62,883 nucleotides of DNA from Hypsibius dujardini. Taxonomy: Eukaryota; Tardigrada; Eutardigrada; Parachela; Hypsibiidae. Where the stretch lies: assembly GCA_001579985.1 (NCBI GenBank), contig LRSR01010877.1:1-62883 (forward strand). Direction: 5' to 3'. Made by a program: the position numbers and the translations under genes. Shown here in pieces: positions 1 through 9,304 of this stretch. The notes beneath the pieces are model-generated. The model was not told the DNA's origin, made no database searches, and worked only from the letters and a program-made list of their open reading frames with translations. Each line of letters opens with the position of its first letter. Within the stretch, counting starts at the first letter, position 1.

Positions 1-1246
1 AAGACATTGGCAAACTGCTTCAGGCATTCCACGTCTTTGAGGGCTTCCGGATTGGCCTTGATCATTTGAATGGTTTCGTCCCAGATCTGGTTGGGCAGTG
101 CCATTAGCCGTTCGATAAGGCTGGCTTGGGTGCCGTCGTCGGCCTCCGAGGCGATCATGTAGCCGATGGCTTCATAGAATGTTTGCACCTAAAATGAGCG
201 GCAAAGGCGTTAGACAGACAACTTGTTAAACAAAAACGAGTCAGACAAACCAACAAGTCAAATACCTGTTGCTGGCCCAGATCGCAAATTATGCTGCGGA
301 GATTCAAGAGTATTTCGTCGATGAAGGGATAGGACTCGCTGACTTGAATGGTCACAAAGTGCCGCCGACATTTTTGTGCAATCTTGATAAAGGTATCACA
401 CGCCATGTCTTGTACTCCATCGTGGGTCTCTGTGAAAAACAAAAAACAAGCCGATCAATCAACCGCTTAGATATGTACAAAGAATTTTTTCACTTAATCA
501 ATCAATGAGGCAGATATTCTATCAAATTCGACGGTCCCCCCGTTTCAGCAGTTTCAATGCATGAATAAATCAATGAATCAATCAATGAAGGTGTTGCTCT
601 ATCAACTCACCGTGCATGAACTCGAAAAGCTTGTTGACAACCGTCTTAAGGAATTTCCAGTGTGCCCGGAGGAATCGCGGATACTGCCCGACAATGTACA
701 TAATGTTGGACGCGATGATGGCCTTGTTGTCCTTGCCACGCTTCTGCTCACATAGTCCTAACAACTCCTAAAACCACAAACCCAACTCAATAATTAAAGC
801 GGGATAAAATACGAGAAGTCAAGTGGGTGCCTGCACAAGTAAGCACCTTAATGACTGTGACCAGGAAGCGCATCTCATCCTCTTCGTGCATTGCCCCGCT
901 GATGGATCCGATGGCCCAACAGAGGGTGTTCAGATTTTTCCAGGACCACTCCGAGCCGTCTACCTGCCGGTGAAGCTTGTCCGTCATAATGCGCTCCGTG
1001 TCGACAGTATCCAAATGAGTCAGGTAAACTGTAAGGATGGCATGTTAAAAATCAATCACAAAATATCTGTCCCACGTCCGTCTACATGACTTAACCGTCA
1101 AGTCTTCCCGTTGTCCGCCGATCTGTTTGTAGTCCTGTCTGGCTATTCATCTGTATGTCTGATAGTCTGTTTGTCTATCAGTTTGTTTGCTTGTTTGCTT
1201 GCTTGTCTGTCTGTCTGTCTATCTATCTGTCCGCCTATCTGTCTTT

Positions 1247-1290
<44 letters not shown>

Positions 1291-4200
1291 TTGTTTGTCT
1301 CTCTCTCTGCCTGTCTGTTTGTTTGTTTGTCTGCCTGTCCATATATCTATTTGTCTATATTTCTATCTGTTTGTCTGTCTGTCTGTCTCTCTGCTGCATC
1401 TGTATGTATTCACGTAATTGCCATCTGTCTGCCTGTGTTTTTGTTTATCGGTGTGCCTGTCAACCTACGTGGTTAACGGTTTGTTTACGTGTCCAAGTGT
1501 CTGCCGGTGGTTTTTGTCTATGCAGCAAAATCGTCTGCCCCTCTTAATGTCCGCCATAATTCTCACCGAGTGTCTCTCGCATCAGCTTGTACATGTTGAT
1601 CGAGTCGGTGTCCTTCATGAACTCTCTGACCACCTCGCCCTGATCGTTCTCCACCACCAGCACCTCCTCCGGCTTGGCCATCCGCTCGATCATGATGGTA
1701 CGCACGGTGGACAGGGTGGCGTCGTAGAACTTGCGCCGCGTCTGCGACTGAGATTCAAACGGCGTCTTCATCAACGAGGACGGGAAGTAAGAGGCCGTGG
1801 TGTAGGCCTTGAAGGGATGCTCCAGATACAGCTCCGACGAGAGGGTGTTCCAGAATTCAAGACAAATCTTAAAGATTTCTGTCTCGTCGACCTACGAGTT
1901 ATTGAAATTAAATAATTAAATTCAAAAGTTATTTAAATGCTATTTGCCCTAAATTTAAATACAAAGACAAAGCTCGACATCAGAAACCTTGATTTAATAA
2001 ATCCAGTAATTTATTTTAAACATGGGAAAGTTAGTCTAATTAAATTCCTACTTGGAAAAAAAGATATTATTGTAATCCACCGTATCGGGAATTCTGTTAC
2101 TGAATCAAACTCCAAATTGTAATATTTAATTACTTGGGAGATGAGGGTGACGTAACGCAGAGTGTTGCCGAGTTGTTCGTGGAGCTCGGGGGACTTTTCG
2201 ACAATCTGAACGTGCTCCTTCAAGTAGGAGGCCAGGAACATGGCCAGATTCTGAATGAACTTCTGCTCGTCGTCTGATCCCTTGGAGTAGACCGCTTTGA
2301 TGTCAGTCTGGAGAGGGAGCACCTGAATCGAGCAAAAATGATTAAAAATACGCGTTTACGGTTTCACAGACAGAGAGTTTCCCAGTCAGGCAGCAGACAA
2401 AAACCTCAAGCGACAGACACACAGACAAGGGGGCAAGCAAGCAGAGAGCGATATACCCAATCAAAGATGCAATCGGGAGACAGAACGGCAGAGTAGATAG
2501 TAAATCAAATCGGTAGGCGGACGAACAGACAAATAGCTTATAATATGAACAATCAAGCAGACAGACAGACAGACCTCATACCAAACAAAGAGGCAGACGG
2601 ACAGATAAACAAGTGCACAATCGGGTAGACCGATAAACAGCATAGTCAGACAGTGTTCAGCAGGAGATCGTACCTGTTGAAGTTGCTGCAGAGTGTCGCG
2701 GAACATGTCCTTGATGTGCTTCTCGTACTGCGGATACTGGGCAATGGAGATGGCGGAGATCTCTGTCAAGCACTTCAGGGTGACGTTGCGAAACATGGGC
2801 ACGGGCAGGAACTGCGAAATACAAAAGGACGCGGGTCAACTGTAAGCCGCTTATGACGACAGTCTGTGAGCCAAACTCCAAACTAACCTTGCTAATAAGA
2901 CTGGGGACGAGGTTTGTCTCAAAGACATAGCCAAGTGGAATCCAGTTCAGGAAGAGAAGAAGTGTCTGAAGGGTGGCTGCAACCAGTGGCGGATTCGTAC
3001 TATTGTCCTATGAAAAACAGTGTGGAATATTTAAATCAAGTGTCCAGTAAAGATTGTCTGTTCTATTTATTCATCCATCCGTCTGTCTATCTGTCTATCT
3101 ATCTATCTCTCTGTCTGCCCGCCTGTCTGTCAGTCTGTCTGTCGGTCGGTCAGTCTGTCGGTCAGTCAGTCTGTCTGTCTGTCTGTCTGTCTATTTGCCT
3201 GTCTGTCTATTTACATGCCTGTCAGTTTATCTGATTATTTGGATGATGTGTTCGCAAATCCGTTTGCCTCCAGGATTAATTGTCGGCCGGCATATCTAAC
3301 TACACTGCTTGCTGTCTATCGTGTTAAACTGCTGTGATCCTACATACCATGACAAAAAGGCAGAGCTGGAATACTTGCTGGAATTCCCCGCACATGGACT
3401 CCTTCAGGTGGCGCGTCTTGGCCTGAGTCATAGTGCCGCTGGAATAGTCGAAAATCTCTTCACTGCAAAAAAACCGCAATATGTTTAAGCAACTTTCAAC
3501 AGAGTAGTAAGACGGAGAACTACCAACCTGAGTAGCCGCAAAATTTCCATGTTGTTCAAGCAAAGCCACTCGTTAGTCTTGCTGGCGCCGACAATGTCCG
3601 TGATGAAAGATGGCCAATTTTTCGGCCATTCCTTCTTCAAAATCTGCAACCAAAACAGAATTTAATTTAATGCACTTTAAAAAAGCTAACGCATAAATTT
3701 AACGAAACTGTATTAAACATCAGGAAACTACGAAACGCATTGCCACACAGCTAATCAATCAATCAGTCAAAGGTTCATTCGAAAAAATACAACGACAAAT
3801 CAAAAGATAACGAACAATCAAGCAATCAATCGCAAAAGTGAGCAAATAAATTCACAACGCTAGCGAAGCTAAGATTACCTGGACGAGGACAAAGTTCAGC
3901 TTTGTCAGGTAGAGCTTATGCTTCTCATGCATCTCCGGCAAGGAGGACGTCCTGATGATCAGACTGACAATGTATGTCTTGATACCTGTTCACAATAATG
4001 AAACTATACTTCCGTTGGCAATAGTAAAAACAAACAAACCATTGATTGGTCGATTCTTTAATATCACTATCACAGGCTTCAATTGATTGATTGATGACTT
4101 GTCAAAATAAGCTGAATAATTCGTAGTCGTAAATGAATCAAAGTTGCTTGCTTGCTTGACTGATTAACAGATGAACTGTATATTTTTTGCAGAGTCATTC

Positions 4201-4499
4201 TCACCGTCACACTGTGCGCGCGGTAGCGCTTTCCACCGTGTCTTAATGACATTCTCCAGGATCTGTAGGGCAAAGTACTTGGTCTGCGGGTTCTGCGAGA
4301 ACTCGAGTATGGCGTCGACGCGCGTCCACGCTTCGGGGTGCTCCTTGAGGGTCGTCAGCACGGTCTGTGCCTCCATCTGCTCGGTGCGCTGGCCGGTGTA
4401 CATACATCCGACCACCTTGTCTAGCAGGTTAATGTCCAGTCGTTCGGAGAAGTTCAACAAGCGGTTAGCTTCCGAATTGGGATTCATCACGGCGGACAT
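1..4499 (-). CDS. XPO1: Exportin-1 (CRM1), nuclear export receptor; 3' end truncated by window
   Basis: Exportin-1 is the RanGTP-dependent karyopherin that carries leucine-rich NES cargo out of the nucleus. Twelve exons on the minus strand join in frame: 4205-4499, 3879-3985, 3528-3643, 3348-3462, 2888-3007, 2674-2811, 2134-2322, 1567-1891, 847-1028, 611-767, 266-429 and 1-188. They give about 698 of roughly 1070 residues. Landmarks recalled from the family are near-identical: [10 protein letters not shown] at the N-terminus, [64 protein letters not shown] and [20 protein letters not shown]. The start at 4499 (MSAVMNPN) aligns with the usual N-terminus; an in-frame ATG at 4532 would add 11 residues. 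Introns are 60-540 bp and often carry TGTC or CAAT repeats. The remaining C-terminal HEAT repeats lie beyond base 1. Identity is very secure. Confidence 0.97.
1029..1566. repeat. Intron of XPO1 with long imperfect (TGTC/TGCC)n tetranucleotide array
   Basis: Bases about 1145-1410 are a nearly continuous TGTC/TGCC/TTTG tetranucleotide array inside the XPO1 intron between exons 847-1028 and 1567-1891. Period 4 leaves all three frames open, so it yields false Cys-Leu-Ser-Val ORFs. It is not coding. Confidence 0.9.
2380..2640. repeat. Intronic ACAG/CAGA-rich tract
   Basis: Degenerate GACA/CAGA repeats fill the XPO1 intron between 2323 and 2673. They are in the opposite orientation, relative to transcription, to the array at 1145-1410. 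Confidence 0.7.
3066..3230. repeat. Intronic (TGTC)n / (GGTC) array
   Basis: TCTG tetranucleotides with a local GTCGGTCG variant lie in the XPO1 intron between 3008 and 3347. No coding signal is present. Confidence 0.85.
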
Positions 4500-4854
4500 C
4501 CCCGAGGCTTGCGGGTAGGAAGATTCCAACAATTATCCGTTCCAACAACTTCCACTCAACCACGTAGATTCAGCTTCAGAGCTCGAATTCGAAATATTTT
4601 TCTAATCTGGAATACAAAACGAAACCAGATTTGTAGAATGGGATGATAGGTAGGGGAGAACGACAACCATCTAAAGACCATTACGGAAGTCTTCCAGAGA
4701 ATGCTCTAAAAACGCTGAGAAACACTATCCGACGAACAGCTCGGCCGTTGAATATATAGTCCAAAATTTAATTCTCAGTCGATTTCCCTATTCAGTAAAG
4801 AACAAAATAGACTCGCGGGATCAGCCTTTTTTCGAGAAAGACCATGGCTGAATT

Positions 4855-5660
4855 TAGCTGGTACACGTTGTTTGCTACTACAAAATCCACTCGGAATCAT
4901 TCAGTTTCATCCTATCGACTTCCCCACTTTGAAATCTCACTTGAGACATGCAATTAGAAGTTACTTTAAAATGAGAGCAAGATGAGGAAATGCGAAACTC
5001 AGAAGTGAAACAGAAAAAAAAACCGAAGATTGGTCAAGCTAGGGTGGTACACTTTCTTTACATGCCCAAAACCGCCTCGGAATTCTCTAGTTTTATCCGT
5101 ATGACATCAGTCATCTGGATTGATAATTTCAAAAACCAATTAAATATAAATTGCTACTAAATCAAGGCAGTGAAACTAAAAAGATGGACTAAGAAGGAGA
5201 AATAACTGCCGGCCGAACTTGGCTGGCATAGTAGAAAGCTCCACCGACAAAAACCGCCGCGGAATCCCCTAAACTCCACCGACCGACCTCAAAATTTTAA
5301 AGTACGTTCGTAAATTAAACTTCCTATTAGTTTACCGGTTGAAAGTAAAGAGGAAACTCAAAATTTCAGAGTGAATTTTGAGAAATATTTGAAAATGACC
5401 CAGCTTGGCAGGTACTTTTTACATCATCAAAATACCCGACCAGTTAACCCGCGACTGCCATTCTAACCAGCCTGCGAATGGAAAAAGGACAAGAACAATA
5501 TTTCCCAGCGTACCCGTTGATGGTGAAGTGTTGAGAGGAAGGATGTTTTTGAAAGGGAAGACCTTGATGGCGGAAATTAGACGTTATTATTGTAGCACCA
5601 GAGAAGATAAACTCAACTTCACACAATCATTCTTCGATATTTGAAGCTTCAAGAGAGACA
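4855..5660. repeat. Degenerate tandem repeat, about 180-bp period, four or more copies
   Basis: Similar blocks recur at about 4859, 5043, 5220 and 5404. Each has a GGTAC/GGCAT-like core (ggtacac, ggtacac, ggcatag, ggtactt), then a C/A-rich stretch with 'aaaatccactcggaat', 'aaaaccgcctcggaat' or 'aaaaccgccgcggaat'. About 100 bp later each has an A-rich block with 'gaaact' or 'gaaac'. Spacing is about 176-184 bp. Divergence is high, so copy borders are approximate. Confidence 0.6.
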
Positions 5661-6859
5661 GAAGGAGTGCGATGGAAGAGAGGCGCGAAAAGGTGAAAAG
5701 TGAAATTGCGTGGGATAAAAAACGGTGGAAAAATTATAGAGAAGAAACAAACTGGTTCAAGTTCAAGATCACGCTCAAAAGCTCAAGATGCTCGCTCCCT
5801 AGCAGATTCCACACAGGCACTTCCAACAGCACGGATTACACACTTTCACGAATATTGGAATTTGTATTAAGGTTGAGCGCCAATGGGTGGCGCCACTTGT
5901 TGTGTCCGTCATGTTCATGGCCTTTCTCAGTTTTCAGTTTTCACTGGTTTCACTACCAAACAAATGGCTAGAAAGCACAAATAACTCTTAAGTTCTCTAA
6001 TTATAATACTAACTGACTACATTTTCATGTGTCCCAGCTGGGACTGGACTGGACGGGTGTGCGGAATTTCATAAGCGCTTTCCAGTGCGAGACATCAACG
6101 TTATATATACCTGGACTGTTGTGAACCCTCACCACAAAGCCCCAGTGAGAAGATCCCTCCCGTATTGGTATACCTCCGTGATGGCATCATGGCATTGTGT
6201 GCTTAGCTAAATCTTCAGCAAACTTAATTTTCGGTGATAAGGCTCTCATTTTAATTCGATTAACGGTGAAATATTGCATTTCTTTATGCTTATTTGAAAT
6301 GTCTCTCGGACTCTCTCGGGGCGTAATTCAAGAAGCGAATTCAAAATCCCTTCGAGTTTTTCTTACGCACTTTCCCATGCAAAATTTAATTTTAAGTCAA
6401 TTGGGATCAGCCAAAAAAAACCCTGAAGTTTGTGGGCGGAGCTATAGATCAAAACTGGACAGCTTCCCTGTAATTATCGGTCCTTTTTGAAATGCTCAGA
6501 GCTCCGACCTTGACGTCTGACTTTACCAGCGAAATAAGTATTATATTCATCAATAAAGTTGGTCTAACTACAAAAAATAGTTTGAATTAATTCTGAATTT
6601 GGCATTTGAATAATGCCCCAAGTCAGAAGAGTGGAGGCATTGAAGATTCAGCAAAACGATTCGCGGGCACTGAATGGACGAATACTATATTCGTACTCCT
6701 TGTGTACCTTGAGTTAGTTAGTACTCCTTGCAATAACTACACCGTCTAGTGACTAATTAGTGACTAATAGGCTCACGAATTATCCAGCTAACTTACATCA
6801 GTTCACATTTTAAATTGTTTTTTTTACATTCATCTAACTCGCTGTACCTTGGTTTCTGA

Positions 6860-6990
6860 ATGTCCCTGTTTGTTGATATATTTTATTCATATTTTATTAT
6901 TTTATTGATATTTTGTTATTATATTATTTATTACATTATTTATTATTATCTTATTATTTCTATTATCTTTTATCTAACATATTATTAAAT
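6860..6990. repeat. Low-complexity TATT/ATTA tract
   Basis: This is an almost pure A+T simple sequence with recurrent TTATTATTT units between XPO1 and the cystatin gene. It has no coding potential. Confidence 0.85.
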
Positions 6991-7146
6991 ATTAGTTCTG
7001 CTATATACCGTACCTCGTCTTTCTAGCCCCTTTCCCGCGTGTGCATCGTAATATTGAGTGAATTAAATTCGACTTTATTGATTGGTGTGGTCGCGCCCAT
7101 TACTTCAAATATATATTGCTGCGTATATATAGTTTGTTACGAAAGT

Positions 7147-8358
7147 TCAAAAATAAGAAATTTTGTCTCCCAGCTGCTTGCCGCTCTGGACGCTGTGCAG
7201 CTGTGGCTGAGCCTTGGTGTGCGGCAGCGGTTTGAAGACACGCGCGTGGATGTAGTGATTCGGTGCAGTGCGAATCTAAAAATACAATACATAATTCAGG
7301 TGGTCTTATTTAATTAACATGCTTAAATATAAATAACATACTTAAATATAAATAAAATATCAAATAAATTTAAAACCAATAAGAATAATTGTTTTTAACC
7401 ATAATCATGTTTTTAAATATCGATTTCTTTTTTTGTGACTTTAAAAATAAAGCAAAAGTGCACTTTATTGAAACTGAAAAGCCGCCTTTTCGATCGTTTA
7501 ACTATCATTTGAATATAATTGAAAAGTACTAGATTTGGGATAAACTATTTCCGTAAGAGACAAATATATGATCAAACGTTGTATACTCTAATTAAATTTC
7601 AAGTCAGACAAAATTTCATATCGCGATACCTTGAGGAAATAGTTGGTCCCGGCGACGACCTGGGTGGTGTACTTCTCCACCACGTACTCCTGCAGTTCTT
7701 GGGCTGCACCGAGTTTGGTCTGCACTTCCGGCTTTACCTACGCACACAATGTACGCGTATAAATCATCCGTATGTGTCTATGGAAATGCAAATTAAAATG
7801 CAGAAATTCGAAGGATTTTCTATACCGCATCTGCGATAGCTTGCGCCTGAGGATCTCCGATTTTCTCCTGCGACGGTCCACCGGGAAGTTGTACGTGCGC
7901 CACATCGGATGCCAAAGTGGAAGCACAAACGAGCGCCATCATGACCAGGGCAGACCTTCAAAATGTTGCAATCAATATATCAAGCAAGAAAAGAATTATT
8001 GTTTGGCTAATTTTGATAACCCACTTCTCACATTCGACATTCCCGAATGGATACCCAAAACTAAAACTAGAATTATTTGGCAAAAGAATACTAAAGATTT
8101 ACTAAGGATTTTAGTTTAGGTTCTCTTCTTTAGTAACTAAAAGTCTTTGTCACGTTTTGCTCCAAATCAGATGAAAAATGTTTCCCACTTAAACTTCTAG
8201 AAAGACTAAGGCTTTTAGTTTACTTTTTTCAGTCAGCTAAAAAGACTAAAGTAAAAAATTGGACACTAAACGTTTTAACTAGTTATTGTAGTATAGTTCT
8301 TTTTTTGGTCATCGCTAATGTTTCCTTTCTTTGCTTACCTGAGAATCAGCGAATGCAT
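7147..8358 (-). CDS. Stefin-type cystatin (cysteine protease inhibitor) with predicted signal peptide
   Basis: Predicted inhibitor of papain-family cathepsins. Four minus-strand exons (8339-8358, 7826-7955, 7630-7737, 7147-7275) join in phase to a 128-residue protein. The family signature is clear: a Gly-Gly pair near the mature N-terminus, QVVAGTNYFLK (QxVxG wedge, residues 76-80), HYIHARVFKPLPH (second hairpin, with the Pro-His found in stefins rather than the Pro-Trp of type-2 cystatins), and an ending ISYF like stefin DELTYF. No disulfide cysteines are present in the cystatin domain. Unlike classical type-1 cystatins, it begins with MHSLILRS and a hydrophobic run ending about ASTLA (residue 22), predicting secretion or lysosomal delivery. 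The 20-bp first exon rests on phase, a GT donor and the leader it creates. An alternative start inside exon 2 would still leave a hydrophobic N-terminus. Confidence 0.88.
7300..7515 (+). repeat. AT-rich dispersed repeat family, copy A
   Basis: This lies in the last intron of the cystatin gene. It shares 'aaataaaatatcaaataaa', 'tttaaatatcgatt', 'gtgacttta' and a terminal 'aaaagccgcctttt' with copies near 32590-32830 (same strand) and 44235-44560 (opposite strand). Confidence 0.65.
8086..8310. repeat. AT-rich repeat, copy 1 (ttttagttt...actaaaag motif)
   Basis: This lies in cystatin intron 1. It has the same order of motifs as 8690-9030: 'ttttagtt', 'agattct/aggttct', 'tagtaactaaaag', 'ttgtc', 'atcagatgaaaa', then alternating CTAAA/TTTAG runs. 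It looks like a degenerate mobile element or a decayed duplication. Confidence 0.55.
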
Positions 8359-9304
8359 GGTAACGAAAATATCCCGATTTTCGTGCAAAATTGGTCGTAA
8401 AATTAGTCGTAAAAGTGAGCGACTTGTTCGTGTTCCGCTTGAAATGAGTACTGCGTCCGCAACTAATTTGCCATGCGGAGTAAAATACGCGCTCGGCAGG
8501 GCGGTACAGTCACATCCAGGCCCCTGACTGTCCTGCGCTTCCGGTGCGCCCCTCTGTATTACTTTGACCGGACGCGGACAGCCTCGTGATAGACAGGTCC
8601 GACCGATAAAGGCGCCTGATAATAATTTCCTGTATCATATAAGAAATCAAGTCAGACTGAGCCTTTACAAACCAGTCGTTTATCTTTCATTAGGGATGTT
8701 TTCGATACTACATAGTCAAGAAAAACTTAGTCACTAAAGACTTTTAGTTCAGATTCTTTTAGTAACTATAAAAGTATTGTCTAGTTTGAGTCGAAATAAG
8801 ATGAATAGTTTTTTGTTTTGTTTAGTTTTTCCTACATACATTTTTAGTTATTATTGTTATTGTTCAACTAAAGCAGACAAACCCTTGCGGGATATACAAA
8901 GTCTGAAGTTTTTTTTTCCACAACACAACTAAACATTTAGTTTAGTTTTTTATGTCAGTAGCTAAAACACTAAAACTAAGTTTAGTATAGTTTTTTTAGG
9001 TTGGGTTCATTTTACCGTCCCTAATAAGACAGCTGTAATGTTCCAAGACATTTACAACATCTAAAACACGCTATGCGAATTTGAACTCGTTTCATCGTTC
9101 TCGCACTCAAATCATGTCTGATCTGGCACCGGGCGTTGACGGGTTAAGTCAGTCTCATTTAATCCAGTATAAAATCCAATCCTGTATACTTCTGGGCATT
9201 CCAGAAAATTGCCGTACTCAAAATGTACACAAACACACACATCAGTCAAGGTAGATAAGTTATGTTCACTTCACACGCTTTTTCAGGAAATTAAATAAAT
9301 ATAA
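8359..9304. other. Intergenic region between cystatin and peroxidase
   Basis: It holds the promoter side of the cystatin and the 3' flank of the peroxidase, both on the minus strand. Apart from the AT-rich repeat at 8690-9030, a GC-richer patch at about 8500-8600 stands out. I recognise no gene or specific site in it. Confidence 0.5.
8690..9030. repeat. AT-rich repeat, copy 2
   Basis: Second, diverged copy of the 8086-8310 sequence, upstream of the cystatin start and downstream of the peroxidase stop. It carries 'ttttagttcagattctttt', 'agtaactataaaag' and 'aataagatgaatag', followed by many TTTAGT/ACTAAA words. No coding signal. Confidence 0.55.

Larger units (their letters stand above)
4533..7146. 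other. Intergenic region between XPO1 and cystatin
   Basis: No recognisable gene. The first part (about 4860-5650) holds a degenerate tandem repeat of about 180 bp, described separately. An AT-only tract lies at about 6860-6990. Short open frames here (for example 5405-5644 and 5672-5971) have no family resemblance. The segment must include the XPO1 promoter and 5' UTR, but no exact start site can be named. Confidence 0.6.

Noticed and set aside
1111-1547. Overlapping '[12 protein letters not shown]' open frames (also at 3054-3299, 19582-19981, 30862-31250, 31604-31946, 38957-39285, 40749-41077 and elsewhere)
   Set aside because: These are translations of period-4 TGTC/TGCC repeats that stay open in every frame and lie inside introns. 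They have no conserved residues.
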